Shown: one piece after another, positions 31,076 through 40,325 of the stretch
How the letters are laid out: the number at the start of each line of letters is the position of its first letter
Position numbering within the stretch: the first letter of the stretch is position 1
Assembly (NCBI GenBank): GCA_017934975.1
Contig: JAGBIM010000019.1
Location: 62,001-126,000 of the forward strand
Length of the DNA: 64,000 nucleotides
From: Clostridia bacterium
GTDB lineage: Bacteria > Bacillota > Clostridia > Oscillospirales > UBA644
Direction: 5' to 3'
Position numbers and translations under genes: made by a program
Notes under the pieces: model-generated
Seen by the model: the letters and a program-made list of their open reading frames with translations, nothing else
What the model was told of the DNA's origin: nothing
Databases searched by the model: none

Positions 31076-32038
31076 ATGTCTGAACACAAGTACGCCGCCG
31101 TGGGCGGACAGGCCGTCATGGAAGGGATCATGATGAAATCCCCCCTCCGTTCGATTCTGGCCGTCCGTACCCCCGACGGAGAAATCGTCACCGAAGAAAT
31201 GCAGGCCAAATCGGTCCGCGAACGCTTCAAATTCCTGCGGATTCCCGTGTTGCGGGGCTGCGTCGCCTTCGTGGAAAGCCTCGTGATCGGCTACCGCGCC
31301 CTGATGCGTTCCGCCGAGCTGGCGGGGCTGGAAGAGGAGACCAAGGAAAAGCCTTGGGTAGCAGGGCTCATCACCGTCCTGTCCCTCGTCCTCGGGATCG
31401 GTCTTGCCGTGGCTCTGTTTATGTTCCTTCCCCAATGGCTTTGCAGTCTTCTGCCCGAAGCGATTCGCACGGGGAAATTCGAGTGGGTCCGTATTCTGCT
31501 GGAGGGGCTGATTCGCATCGCCCTGTTCGTGGGGTACGTTCTTGCCACGTCGCTGATGAAGGATATCAAGGATCTTTACCGCTATCACGGTGCGGAGCAT
31601 AAAACCATCTTCGCCGTGGAGGCGGGAAAAGAGCTGACGGTGGAAAACGTGCGGTCTGAGTCCCGTCTCCATCCCCGTTGCGGCACCAGCTTCATCTTTT
31701 TGGTGTTTATCTTCTCCATCTTCTTTTTCTCTTTGTTGCACGCTTTCATTCTGCCTCTGCTTTTCCCCTTTGGGGTTGAGGGCCTGTTGCGGTTGGGGAT
31801 TCACGTTCTCTGCCTTCCTCTGATTGCGGGCTTCACCTTTGAGATTCAGCAATGGACGGGGCGGCACACCAATTTCTTCACCCGCATCATTGCGGCCCCC
31901 GGGAAATTGATGCAGAGAATTACCACCGCCGAGCCCACCGACAAGCAAATCGAGGTGGCCATCGTTTCCGTGAACGCGGCTTTGACCAACGAAAGCGGAG
32001 AGGTGGATTACTCCCTCGCCTTCAAGAAAAAGAAATGA
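31076..32038 (+). CDS. yqhQ: DUF1385 membrane protein YqhQ
   Basis: A 320-aa DUF1385 protein. It starts AAVGGQAVMEGIMMKSP and holds the diagnostic YHGAEHKTIF (~175) and HPRCGTSFIFLV (~200) motifs, with four to six membrane helices. Found across Firmicutes; the role is not established, though the conserved His/Glu/Lys suggest a metal-dependent membrane enzyme. It overlaps prmC by 4 bp. Confidence 0.92.
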   Translation: MSEHKYAAVGGQAVMEGIMMKSPLRSILAVRTPDGEIVTEEMQAKSVRERFKFLRIPVLRGCVAFVESLVIGYRALMRSAELAGLEEETKEKPWVAGLITVLSLVLGIGLAVALFMFLPQWLCSLLPEAIRTGKFEWVRILLEGLIRIALFVGYVLATSLMKDIKDLYRYHGAEHKTIFAVEAGKELTVENVRSESRLHPRCGTSFIFLVFIFSIFFFSLLHAFILPLLFPFGVEGLLRLGIHVLCLPLIAGFTFEIQQWTGRHTNFFTRIIAAPGKLMQRITTAEPTDKQIEVAIVSVNAALTNESGEVDYSLAFKKKK

Positions 32039-32883
32039 ACCAATTTTATCGATCTCTGGAAGAAACTCTTTCTTCCGTCTCTTCCGATCCGCGCAGGGAA
32101 TTGGCTTTGATGGCGGAATACGCCGCGGGCATCCCTTCGGATCGGTTTCTTCTTCTCTGCCTCATCGACGGTTTGCCCGTCCTTTCGCAAGATCAGGCCT
32201 GCCGTCTGTCGGATCTGGTCCGTCGCCGCGCGCAGGGGGAGCCTTTGCAATATCTGCTCGGGTCCGCCGACTTCTACGGTCGCTCCTTTTCCGTCCGCCC
32301 CGGGGTTCTGATTCCCCGCTTCGATACGGAAATTCTGGTGGATACCGCCCTTCCCCGTTTGCAGGAAGGGGCTTCGGTGCTGGATCTCTGTGCGGGAAGC
32401 GGTTGCATCGGGCTTACCTTGGGTGCAGAGAAGAATCTTCGGGTTACCTGCGTGGAAAAATATCCCGAAGCCTTTGCGTTGTTACAGGAAAACGCCGCAA
32501 AAATTTATCCTTCCGCCCGCCTCGTCCAAGGGGACGTTTTAACGGATTCCGTGGAAGGAACCTTTGATATGATCGTGTCCAATCCTCCCTATATTCCCAC
32601 GGGGGATCTTCCGTCTCTGTCGATTGAGGTGCGGCGGGAGCCCTCCACCGCGTTGGATGGGGGAGAGGACGGTTTGTATTTTTACCGCATTCTGGCAAGC
32701 CGCTTCGTTTCTTCTCTGAATCCGGGCGGATGGATGCTTTTTGAATGCGGAATCGATCAGGCCTCTTCCATTGAAAACATTCTGCGTTCCGTGGGGCTGT
32801 GTGATCCCGTTACCGTTCGGGATTACGGCGGAATTCCGCGGGTGGTGGGGGCTCGGAAACCAAGGGAGGTTTCGTATGTCTGA
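32035..32883 (+). CDS. prmC: Peptide chain release factor N5-glutamine methyltransferase
   Basis: A 282-aa two-domain PrmC. A helical N-terminal domain (RRRAQGEPLQYLLGS) precedes a SAM-dependent methyltransferase domain with VLDLCAGSGCIGL (~120) and the glutamine-binding NPPYIP (~183). It methylates the GGQ glutamine of release factors. The ATG at 32035 overlaps the yqhQ stop (ATGA). It overlaps murI by 8 bp. Confidence 0.94.
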   Translation: MNQFYRSLEETLSSVSSDPRRELALMAEYAAGIPSDRFLLLCLIDGLPVLSQDQACRLSDLVRRRAQGEPLQYLLGSADFYGRSFSVRPGVLIPRFDTEILVDTALPRLQEGASVLDLCAGSGCIGLTLGAEKNLRVTCVEKYPEAFALLQENAAKIYPSARLVQGDVLTDSVEGTFDMIVSNPPYIPTGDLPSLSIEVRREPSTALDGGEDGLYFYRILASRFVSSLNPGGWMLFECGIDQASSIENILRSVGLCDPVTVRDYGGIPRVVGARKPREVSYV

Positions 32884-33685
32884 TTTGCAGATCGGTGTGT
32901 TCGATTCGGGCCTCGGCGGCCTTACCGCCGTGCGGGAGTTGATGCAGATTTTGCCCGGCGAAAACATCGTTTATTTCGGCGATACGGCGCGGGTGCCCTA
33001 CGGAACCCGTTCCCGCGATATGATCCGCACCTTTGCCAAGCAGGATCTTCGCTTTTTGTTGGAGAAAAATCTTAAGGCCGTTTTGGTGGCCTGCGGAACG
33101 ATTTCTTCCGTGGCTCTGCCCGACCTTCGAGGTATGACGGATGTCCCGGTCATCGGCGTGGTGGAGCCTACCGCCGCCGCCGCTTGTAAAGCCACCCGCA
33201 AGGGAAAAATCGGGATTCTCGGCACCTCTGCTACGGTGAAAAGTCAGTCTTATCACCGCGCCATCGAGGCCATCGATCCCAACATTGAGGTGTTTGCCCA
33301 AGCCTGTCCTCTCTTCGTTCCCTTGGTGGAGAACGGCTATCTGACGGGGGATCTGGTGGAATTGGCCGCCAAGGAATATATCGCTCCTCTGCAAGAGGTG
33401 GGGGTGGATACGGTTATTCTCGGTTGTACCCATTATCCCTTGCTCAAGCCCGTTCTGAGCCGTCTGTTCGGCTCGGGGGTGACGCTGATTGATTCGGGGC
33501 GGGAAGCGGCTCTTGCTCTGGCGGAGACCTTAAAAGAACAAAACGCTCTTTCTTCCGCAGCGGAAGGAACCCGCCGCTATTACGTCAGCGACGAGGTCAG
33601 TAATTTTTCGCATATCGCCGGGATGTTTCTGGATCGGAACATCGACGGGGAGACCGAAAAGGTCACCCTTCGTACCGACGGTTGA
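32876..33685 (+). CDS. murI: Glutamate racemase
   Basis: A 269-aa Asp/Glu racemase making D-glutamate for peptidoglycan. It has FDSGLGGLTAV at the N-terminus, YFGDTARVPYG and the second catalytic cysteine in LGCTHYPLL (Cys184). The first catalytic cysteine lies in VACGTISSVALP (Cys73), where the usual motif is ACNTAS-like, so the residue after Cys is Gly instead of Asn. The ATG at 32876 follows GGGAGG. Confidence 0.9.
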   Translation: MSDLQIGVFDSGLGGLTAVRELMQILPGENIVYFGDTARVPYGTRSRDMIRTFAKQDLRFLLEKNLKAVLVACGTISSVALPDLRGMTDVPVIGVVEPTAAAACKATRKGKIGILGTSATVKSQSYHRAIEAIDPNIEVFAQACPLFVPLVENGYLTGDLVELAAKEYIAPLQEVGVDTVILGCTHYPLLKPVLSRLFGSGVTLIDSGREAALALAETLKEQNALSSAAEGTRRYYVSDEVSNFSHIAGMFLDRNIDGETEKVTLRTDG

Positions 33686-33694
33686 AAGGATTCC

Positions 33695-34108
33695 ATGAAA
33701 ACAGCTATTATTCGTATGGATACCACCCGGGACGGAAAGCCCTTTTCCGATCTGTTTACCTACGGCACCATCCGTCGGGAACGGGACGGTTACGTGGTGG
33801 AGTTTGACGGAGAACAGATCCTCTCCGAAATCGGGGATCACGTCCAGTTTTATATTAAAGGAAAGAACCACGTTCGCGTGCGTGCGGATAACGGAGACGA
33901 TTCGGTGCTTTTCGATTTCCGAAAAGGCCCCTGCGTGGAGTGTCTTTCCGATAACCGCATGATGAACGTGCACGTCACCACCCGGGAAATTTCCTCCAGC
34001 ATGAGCGAAAACGGGGGAGAGCTAAATCTGAAATACACCATGGCCTTCCATCACATGCTCTCCAGCGAGACCGACATTCATCTGGTGGCGGAGGTCGTTT
34101 CCGAATGA
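33695..34108 (+). CDS. DUF1934 (YwiB-like) beta-barrel protein
   Basis: A 137-aa soluble protein whose strand pattern and C-terminus (MMNVHVTTREISSSMSENGGELNLKY) match the DUF1934/YwiB family of lipocalin-like barrels. Function unknown. It sits 9 bp after murI and overlaps the tadA fusion by 4 bp, in a housekeeping operon. Confidence 0.8.
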   Translation: MKTAIIRMDTTRDGKPFSDLFTYGTIRRERDGYVVEFDGEQILSEIGDHVQFYIKGKNHVRVRADNGDDSVLFDFRKGPCVECLSDNRMMNVHVTTREISSSMSENGGELNLKYTMAFHHMLSSETDIHLVAEVVSE

Positions 34109-35028
34109 AGGACGCGGCGTATTTTATGAAGCGCGCCCTCATCTGCGCCAAGAAGGCCGCCTCCTTGGGGGAGGTCCCCGTAGGTGCGGTGGTGGTGCGG
34201 GACGGAAAGGTCATCGCTTCGGGCTACAACCGTCGGGAAACGGGGAAAAACGCCCTGCTTCACGCGGAAATCATCGCTCTGCACCGTGCCTGCAAAAAGG
34301 TGGGGGACTGGCGGCTTTCCGACTGTGACCTTTACGTGACCTTAGAACCTTGCTCCATGTGTACCGGCGCTATTCTCAATAGCCGTATCCGTCGGGTGTA
34401 TCTCGGCGCGGACGATCCGAAAGAGGGCTGTATGGGCGGTCTGTGCGACATGACCACCCTTCCCTTTCGCCATCGTCCCGAGGTGATCCGATCGGTCTGC
34501 AAGGAGGAATGTGAGGAAATCCTGACCTCCTTCTTCCGTTCGTTGCGGAAAGAAAACGTGACGCCGCCCGAGGAGATTTTTTTGCGTCCCTTCGAAGAGG
34601 CGGATGCGCCGATTCTGAAGCAATACTTATATCCCAACCGCTCCCAAAGGGATCTTTGTGGGTTGATTGCACAGTGGAATACGGAGGAATACGAAGGCCG
34701 TTACTGTGCCTTTTTTGCGGTGATCGCAAAGGACTGTGTGGTTGGCTACGTGAATCTTTGTGAGCAACCCGACGGCTCGGTCAGCGTGGGTGCCAGCATT
34801 TTTGCGGGCTTCCGCGGCAAGACCTACGGCACCCGGGGAGTTCGCCGAATCCTTCGGATTGCGAAGGAAAAGGGATATTCCGTTGCCACGGCGCGGGTCC
34901 GTCAAAGTAATACCCCCTCCAACCGCCTCTGTGATCGGGTGGGCTTCCTCCGTACGGGGGAAGACGTGACCAAAGAGGGAAGACCCGTCTTTACCTATCA
35001 AATGGATCTCACTTTATTTTCGGAATAA
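34105..35028 (+). CDS. tadA: tRNA adenosine deaminase TadA fused to GNAT acetyltransferase
   Basis: A 307-aa fusion. Residues 1-150 are TadA: zinc ligands in LLHAEIIALH (HAE) and TLEPCSMCTGAI (PCxxC), plus a GCMGGLCDM loop; this deaminates A34 to inosine in tRNA-Arg. Residues ~155-307 are a GNAT domain with IFLRPFEEADAP, a GFRGKTYGTRGVRR acetyl-CoA loop and NTPSNRLCDRVGF. TadA normally ends near residue 150-165, so the GNAT is an addition. No frame break at the junction. The acetyl acceptor is unknown; a joint tRNA-modification role is speculative. Confidence 0.9.
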   Translation: MKDAAYFMKRALICAKKAASLGEVPVGAVVVRDGKVIASGYNRRETGKNALLHAEIIALHRACKKVGDWRLSDCDLYVTLEPCSMCTGAILNSRIRRVYLGADDPKEGCMGGLCDMTTLPFRHRPEVIRSVCKEECEEILTSFFRSLRKENVTPPEEIFLRPFEEADAPILKQYLYPNRSQRDLCGLIAQWNTEEYEGRYCAFFAVIAKDCVVGYVNLCEQPDGSVSVGASIFAGFRGKTYGTRGVRRILRIAKEKGYSVATARVRQSNTPSNRLCDRVGFLRTGEDVTKEGRPVFTYQMDLTLFSE

Positions 35029-35047
35029 AAAAAGGAACTTGCATATC

Positions 35048-36283
35048 ATGAAAGAAAATTTCACCCGTCTGAAATGGGCCTGCTATACGACGAACATTAC
35101 CATGTCCGTGGTGGGAAATCTGTCCCCCCTTCTGTTCTTGACCTTCCGTGAGTTGTACGGACTCTCCTTCTCTCTGCTGGGGCTTTTGGTTCTGATCAAT
35201 TTCTGCACTCAGCTGGGAATCGACCTGATCTTCTCCTTCTTCTCCCATCGGTTCAACATTCCGAAAGTGGTGAAACTGACCCCCGTCATCGCCGTGTTCG
35301 GTCTGATTCTTTACGCGGTCCTTCCGTTGCTGTTCCCCTCGGTTGCATATCTTGGCATCGTCATCGGAACGGTGATCTTTTCTGCCTCCTCCGGTCTTGC
35401 GGAGGTGTTGATCAGTCCCGTAATTGCGGCCATTCCCGCAAAGGATCCGGATCGGGAAATGAGCAAGCTTCACTCCATTTACGCCTGGGGCGTGGTGGGG
35501 GTTGCGGTGGTTTCCACCGTCTATCTGCTCCTGACTCCCGCAGATCTTTGGTTCGTTCTTCCCCTGTTTTTTGCCTTGGTTCCCCTTTTGTCTGCCGTTC
35601 TGTTCTCGCAGGTGCGCATCCCCGAAATGGAAACGCCCGAAAAAACGTCGGGTGCGTTGCATTTGCTGAAAAACAAAGGGATTTGGCTGTCGGTTTTCGC
35701 CATTTTCTTAGGCGGTGCGGCGGAATGCACCATGGCCCAGTGGGCGTCGGGATATTTGGAATACGCCTTGGGCATTGATAAGGTGTACGGCGATATCTTC
35801 GGGGTCGCCCTCTTTGCCATGACGCTGGGGCTGGGGCGGTCCTGGTACGCAAAGAGCGGAAAAAATATCGAAAAAGTATTGTTTTTGGGCGCCATCGGTG
35901 CTACGGTGTGTTACGTGGTTGCGGCTCTTTCTCCCATTCCCATTCTCGGCCTCGTGGCCTGCGCGTTTGCAGGGTTCTGCACGTCGATGCTCTGGCCCGG
36001 AAACCTGGTGGTGGCCTCCAATCGCTTCCCCACGGGCGGGGTGTTTATCTTCGCACTGATGGCGGCGGGCGGCGATCTGGGCGCATCCTTGGTGCCGCAG
36101 GCCGTCGGCGTGGTTACCGATGCTGTGGCGCAGAATCCTTCCCTTCTTTCCTTCGTGGAAGGGCTCTCCCTTTCTCCCATGAAGGTCGGCATGTTGGTGG
36201 GTGCTCTCTTCCCCTTGATCGGGATTCCCGTCTACGCCGCGCTGATCAAAGGAAAGAAAAAATACGAACCGTCTTCCAAATAA
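35048..36283 (+). CDS. Major facilitator superfamily transporter
   Basis: A 411-aa protein with 12 predicted helices in two six-helix halves separated by the cytosolic loop RIPEMETPEKTSG (~190). The overall layout resembles fucose-permease-like sugar transporters of the MFS. The ATG at 35048 is preferred; the TTG at 35039 lies in the poor AAAGGAAC ribosome-site region. It is the last gene of the operon, 19 bp after tadA, and ends in a terminator. Substrate unknown. Confidence 0.85.
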   Translation: MKENFTRLKWACYTTNITMSVVGNLSPLLFLTFRELYGLSFSLLGLLVLINFCTQLGIDLIFSFFSHRFNIPKVVKLTPVIAVFGLILYAVLPLLFPSVAYLGIVIGTVIFSASSGLAEVLISPVIAAIPAKDPDREMSKLHSIYAWGVVGVAVVSTVYLLLTPADLWFVLPLFFALVPLLSAVLFSQVRIPEMETPEKTSGALHLLKNKGIWLSVFAIFLGGAAECTMAQWASGYLEYALGIDKVYGDIFGVALFAMTLGLGRSWYAKSGKNIEKVLFLGAIGATVCYVVAALSPIPILGLVACAFAGFCTSMLWPGNLVVASNRFPTGGVFIFALMAAGGDLGASLVPQAVGVVTDAVAQNPSLLSFVEGLSLSPMKVGMLVGALFPLIGIPVYAALIKGKKKYEPSSK

Positions 36284-36288
36284 ATGAA

Positions 36289-36326
36289 AACCCCGAAGCG
36301 GAAAATCGCTTCGGGGTTGTTTTTTT
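36289..36326. terminator. Bidirectional intrinsic terminator
   Basis: A 12-bp perfect stem, AACCCCGAAGCG (36289-36300) with 36307-36318, then GTTTTTTT on plus; TTTT follows on minus. It lies between convergent operons. Confidence 0.9.
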
Positions 36327-37062
36327 ATCGGTTCTTTTCCGATTCCGCAAGATATTCTTCGGGAATGGAACGAAATTTTTCTTTCGTGGCGGGCGGAAGC
36401 TGACAATGCCCTTCCCCCAAAACGGGGTAATAGGTGATTTTGTGGGACTTCTTCATTTCGTTTACGAAGGCGTCTCCGTGAATCTGCTTATTGACCAGTT
36501 GGTCCTCCGTGCAATGAAATACGTGATATTCCACCTTCGGCATTTCACCCTTTTGCGCCAAATGCAGGGGGGAATACCGTTCCAGAATTTCTTCCAAGGT
36601 CCCTTCTTCTCCAAGAAAAGCGCTGTAAAGAGTGCGGGGAAGGTCGGGGCGCTCCGTGAAGTGATAGGGCAGGTCACAGACGGGGCAGTTTGCTACGCAG
36701 ACCTTGGGGGTATATTTCCCCTTCGCCGTGTAAATCAGGGCACAAAGTCCTCCCATGCTGCCGCCTGTAGAGAATACGGGGGTATCCTTTCGCAGGTTGT
36801 AATGCGAAAACAGAACGTCCAGAATCTCATCGACGAAATCCACCGTTTGGCGATTCATCCAGCACCAGGGATTATAATAAGGAACGATTCTCACAATGCC
36901 TTGTTTTGCATAGCGAATATCCGTCTCCGAATCCTCGTGAAACATGTCTTTTTGCCCCAGCCCCGTAAAGGAGAGAACGACGCCGCGGACGGGCTGTTTG
37001 CAAATCGCATCGTTGGAATAGGCAAAGCTGCGCAAGGTTTCGTAGGTGATGATTTTATCCAT
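36325..37062 (-). CDS. Alpha/beta hydrolase
   Basis: A 245-aa hydrolase with nucleophile elbow GGSMGG (Ser near 100), a likely acid in HCTEDQLV and a catalytic His in GEGHCQ near residue 218. The layout resembles prolyl-oligopeptidase-like esterases. No signal peptide. It overlaps the upstream HAD phosphatase by 8 bp and is the last gene of its operon. Substrate unknown. Confidence 0.82.
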   Translation of the reverse strand: MDKIITYETLRSFAYSNDAICKQPVRGVVLSFTGLGQKDMFHEDSETDIRYAKQGIVRIVPYYNPWCWMNRQTVDFVDEILDVLFSHYNLRKDTPVFSTGGSMGGLCALIYTAKGKYTPKVCVANCPVCDLPYHFTERPDLPRTLYSAFLGEEGTLEEILERYSPLHLAQKGEMPKVEYHVFHCTEDQLVNKQIHGDAFVNEMKKSHKITYYPVLGEGHCQLPPATKEKFRSIPEEYLAESEKNR

Positions 37063-37855
37063 AGCGGTCTCCTGTAATAATTCGGTCTATGGCCGTGGCT
37101 GCACCCGCATCCCAAACGGAGTCGGTGACGAAGTCTGCCGCGTTGCGGACCTCCTCGTAGGCCTGCCCCATGGCTACGCCGATTCCCGCGGTGCAGATCA
37201 TGTCCAGATCGTTTTCGCTGTCTCCCATGGCTACGCATTGGGAAAGATCCATGCCGTGCAGGGCGAGGATCCGCTTCATTCCTTCGGACTTGGAACAACC
37301 GGGGATGCAACATTCCGTATAGTGCTCCGCAGGATGGTGAATCACATCGAAATCTTTCTGCAAATCGGGCAGAATCGCCGTGTCAATATCCTGACAGAGA
37401 TTCATTTTTACCACGGAATCGTGCTTTAAGTATTCTTCCAGATCTTTGGGATCGTCGCTTAAAATCCACCCCTCCCGCGGTTTCCAATAGGTCTCCCGCA
37501 GGCGGAAGATTTTGTTGACCCCCTCCACGATGAGTCCCGGGTCCTCGGGGTTGGACAACTTCTTTGCCCAGCGGAGCAAGGCTTCGTTGGGATAGGCTGC
37601 TTGAAACAGGACCGTTCGGTTGGCGTCTATGGCGTAAGCACCGCATCCGCAGAGAAATCCGTCCACGGGCAAATCCCAAATTTTTTGATCAAAATAGGAG
37701 GGTGCCCGCCCCGTGTTAATGTAGACGAAGTGGCCTTCGTTGCGTGCGTTTTTGATGGATTCTATAACCCGTTTCGGTATAATTTCATTCTTGATTTTTT
37801 CGTCGTAATAAAGAATTGTTCCGTCAATATCAAGGAAAAATGCGTATTTCTTCAC
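37055..37855 (-). CDS. HAD-IIB (Cof-type) phosphatase
   Basis: A 266-aa Cof-like HAD hydrolase: catalytic motif FLDIDGTILYYD at the N-terminus, motif II INTGRAPSY, motif III lysine in CSKSEGMKRI and motif IV GDSENDLDMI. These dephosphorylate sugar phosphates or flavin/PLP-type cofactors. It overlaps its neighbours on both sides, including a paralog directly upstream. Confidence 0.9.
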   Translation of the reverse strand: MKKYAFFLDIDGTILYYDEKIKNEIIPKRVIESIKNARNEGHFVYINTGRAPSYFDQKIWDLPVDGFLCGCGAYAIDANRTVLFQAAYPNEALLRWAKKLSNPEDPGLIVEGVNKIFRLRETYWKPREGWILSDDPKDLEEYLKHDSVVKMNLCQDIDTAILPDLQKDFDVIHHPAEHYTECCIPGCSKSEGMKRILALHGMDLSQCVAMGDSENDLDMICTAGIGVAMGQAYEEVRNAADFVTDSVWDAGAATAIDRIITGDRYG

Positions 37856-38604
37856 GGTAAATTCTCCAAAAGAAGCGCTGCCCCGTCCTCTTCCACCGAT
37901 GCGGTGACGTATTTTGCATACTGCTTGACCTGCTCCGTGGCCTGTCCCATGACGACGGAAATGGGAGCAGCCTTCAGCATGGCAAGATCGTTTGTGCTGT
38001 CGCCCACGGCGATGACCTTCTTCGGATCAAGCCCCAAAAGTGCTACGGTCTTGGTGATCAGATAGCCTTTATCGTGGCCCTTTTGCATGATTTCCGTGCA
38101 AACCACGTCGTCCCGTTGGATGGGATCTCCGTATTGTCGGATAAAGTCCAGATCTTCCTTGTTCAGATAGGCAAGAACGTTCAGCTTGGTGATGGGCTCT
38201 GCGTTGCAGATCTTCAGGATTTCGTCAAGGTCCGTCAGGGGAGGAAAACTGTTGGTTTCGTCGCCGTAGGCGGCCCAGACGGCCCGCTCGCCTTCGATCA
38301 GCACTACCGTGTCACGGCCGTAAAAATGGGTCAGAATCGACTTCGTTTCTTCCGGGGACATGGTTTCGGCCAACAGAACCTTCCCGTTCACGTTAACGTA
38401 CCCGCCGCCGCACAGAATCCCGTCGAAGCAAAAGCCCCGCACGGCGTCCGTATCCACGAAGGAAAAAGGTCTGCCCGTGTTGAGAAAAATTTTGTGTCCC
38501 CGCGCCTGAGCCTCCTGCAGAGCCTTCAGAACGCGGTCGGAAATCTGCTTTTTTCCTGCGGGGAGCAGAGTCCCGTCAAAATCAAAAAATACGGAATAAG
38601 ACAT
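37852..38604 (-). CDS. HAD-IIB (Cof-type) phosphatase, second copy
   Basis: A 250-aa Cof-like phosphatase with FFDFDGTLLPAG, LNTGRPFSF, KGHDKGYLI and VGDSTNDLAML. It differs enough from the following paralog to suggest different substrates. It lies 11 bp after radA and overlaps the next gene by 4 bp. Confidence 0.9.
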   Translation of the reverse strand: MSYSVFFDFDGTLLPAGKKQISDRVLKALQEAQARGHKIFLNTGRPFSFVDTDAVRGFCFDGILCGGGYVNVNGKVLLAETMSPEETKSILTHFYGRDTVVLIEGERAVWAAYGDETNSFPPLTDLDEILKICNAEPITKLNVLAYLNKEDLDFIRQYGDPIQRDDVVCTEIMQKGHDKGYLITKTVALLGLDPKKVIAVGDSTNDLAMLKAAPISVVMGQATEQVKQYAKYVTASVEEDGAALLLENLP

Positions 38605-38615
38605 AAAAATCCCTT

Positions 38616-39977
38616 TCAGATTTTATTCAGAACGTCTTTGATGGAATAGGCGGGAACGATCTCTGCGGAAAAGTTCCCCTTGGGGCGGTTTCGGGCAGGG
38701 ATAATGCAACGGGTGAAGCCCAAAGACGCCGCCTCGTTGATGCGTTTTTCAACGTTGGAAACGGCCCGCAATTCTCCCGCAAGTCCGATTTCCCCGATGA
38801 ACATGGTCTTTTCGGGGAGGACGAAGTCCTTCACCGCCGATACCATGGCCACCGCCACGCCCAGATCTGCCGCCGGCTCGTCCAGACGAAGGCCGCCCAC
38901 CACGTTCACGTATACGTCCGATGCGCCGAAAAACAGTCCGCACCGCCGCTCCAGCACCGCCAGAATCAGATTCAGTCGCTGATAGTCAAAGCCTACCGCC
39001 GTTCTGCGGGGAGAGGGGAAGGGGGTCTTCGTTACGAGGGTCTGCACCTCCGCCACGATGGGTCTGGTTCCTTCCATGACGCACAGGGTGGCGATGCCCG
39101 ACACGTTTTCGGGCTTGTCCAACAAGAATAATTCCGAGGGATTGGGGATTTCCCGCAACCCCTGCTCGGTCATTTCAAAAACGCCGATTTCGTTGGTGGA
39201 GCCAAAACGGTTTTTGATGGAGCGCAAAATACGGTGATCCGAAGAGCGTTCCCCTTCGAAATACAACACCGCGTCCACCATATGCTCCATGACCTTGGGT
39301 CCCGCAATGGCCCCTTCTTTGTTTACGTGGCTGACCACGAAGGTGGGAATCTCTTTTTCCTTTGCCAGCCGCATCAGCTCGGAGGTGCATTCCCGTACCT
39401 GGGGCACGGAGCCGGGGGCAGAGGTCATGTCCCGACGGAACATGGTCTGAATGGAGTCCACCACCAAAAGATCGGGTGCCATGGTTTCGGTCTGCTCCAC
39501 TACGGTGGAAACGTCGGTTTCCGAAAGAAGGAACAGATTTTCGGGATAGGTGCCCACCCGATCTGCCCGCAGTTTGATCTGGCGGGGAGATTCTTCTCCC
39601 GACACGTACAAAATGCGCATATCCTTCATCTTCATGCACATCTGCAGCAGGATGGTGGATTTTCCGATGCCCGGCTCCCCGCTGACCAGAATCAACGATC
39701 CCTTGACGATGCCTCCGCCGAGAACCCGATCCAACTCGGAAATTCCCGTGGTGGTGCGGGCTTCGTTTTCCGCGTCGATTTCATGCAGACGCTTGGGCGT
39801 TTGCCGATGAAGCGGGGGAAGGGAGACGGTGGGGTTGGGTTTTTCGGGCTGAACCACTTCTTCGCTGAAGGAGTTCCATGCTCCGCAGGCGGGACACTGT
39901 CCCACCCATTTCGGGCTCTCATTTCCGCATTCGGAGCAGACGTATACCGTTTTTGCTTTACCCGTCGTTTTTGCCAT
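38616..39977 (-). CDS. radA: DNA repair protein RadA
   Basis: A 453-aa RadA/Sms. The zinc finger has Cys14, Cys17, Cys28 and Cys31. A RecA-like ATPase follows with Walker A GEPGIGKST (100-108) and the RadA-specific KNRFGSTNEIGVFEM, then a C-terminal Lon-protease-like domain (TAVGFDYQRL, FIGEIGLAGELR). RadA is a branch-migration helicase in recombination. Start overlaps the preceding gene by 20 bp. Full length. Confidence 0.96.
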   Translation of the reverse strand: MAKTTGKAKTVYVCSECGNESPKWVGQCPACGAWNSFSEEVVQPEKPNPTVSLPPLHRQTPKRLHEIDAENEARTTTGISELDRVLGGGIVKGSLILVSGEPGIGKSTILLQMCMKMKDMRILYVSGEESPRQIKLRADRVGTYPENLFLLSETDVSTVVEQTETMAPDLLVVDSIQTMFRRDMTSAPGSVPQVRECTSELMRLAKEKEIPTFVVSHVNKEGAIAGPKVMEHMVDAVLYFEGERSSDHRILRSIKNRFGSTNEIGVFEMTEQGLREIPNPSELFLLDKPENVSGIATLCVMEGTRPIVAEVQTLVTKTPFPSPRRTAVGFDYQRLNLILAVLERRCGLFFGASDVYVNVVGGLRLDEPAADLGVAVAMVSAVKDFVLPEKTMFIGEIGLAGELRAVSNVEKRINEAASLGFTRCIIPARNRPKGNFSAEIVPAYSIKDVLNKI

Positions 39978-40317
39978 GGAGCGCTTCCTCCTGTTTTCGC
40001 TTCTGTTTCAGATATTCCCGCAAAAGAGCGGACGCTTCTTCTTTGGTTAAGGGCTTTTCGGGTCCGTATCCGTAGGGGCAGGGAAGATTTTCCGCCGATC
40101 CGAAAAGGCGGCAGATAAAAGGGCGATCTTCGTAGACCGAACAGCCCTCGTCCCCTTTCAGCTTTGGACAAAGCCGATCCGTAAATTCAAATTTTCCGCA
40201 TCGCGCTTCTTCTTCGGGGGCGCATTGAACCCAGTTGTCGCAACAACGGGTGCATCCTTCCTTGCAGGAAAAGGAAGGGATCTTTTCATAGAGCTTCTGA
40301 ATGGGTGTTTTTTTCAT
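39958..40317 (-). CDS. YkgJ-family cysteine cluster protein
   Basis: A 119-aa protein with the zinc/iron-chelating CxxCxx(C)C pattern (CKEGCTRCCDNW), then CPKLKGDEGCSVYEDRPFICRLFG, the standard layout of the YkgJ/UPF0153 family. A basic, charged C-terminus follows. The ATG at 40317 is used; TTG 40323 is two codons upstream. It is placed between an isochorismatase-like gene and radA. Function unknown. Confidence 0.85.
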   Translation of the reverse strand: MKKTPIQKLYEKIPSFSCKEGCTRCCDNWVQCAPEEEARCGKFEFTDRLCPKLKGDEGCSVYEDRPFICRLFGSAENLPCPYGYGPEKPLTKEEASALLREYLKQKRKQEEALHGKNDG

Positions 40318-40325
40318 AATCAACC

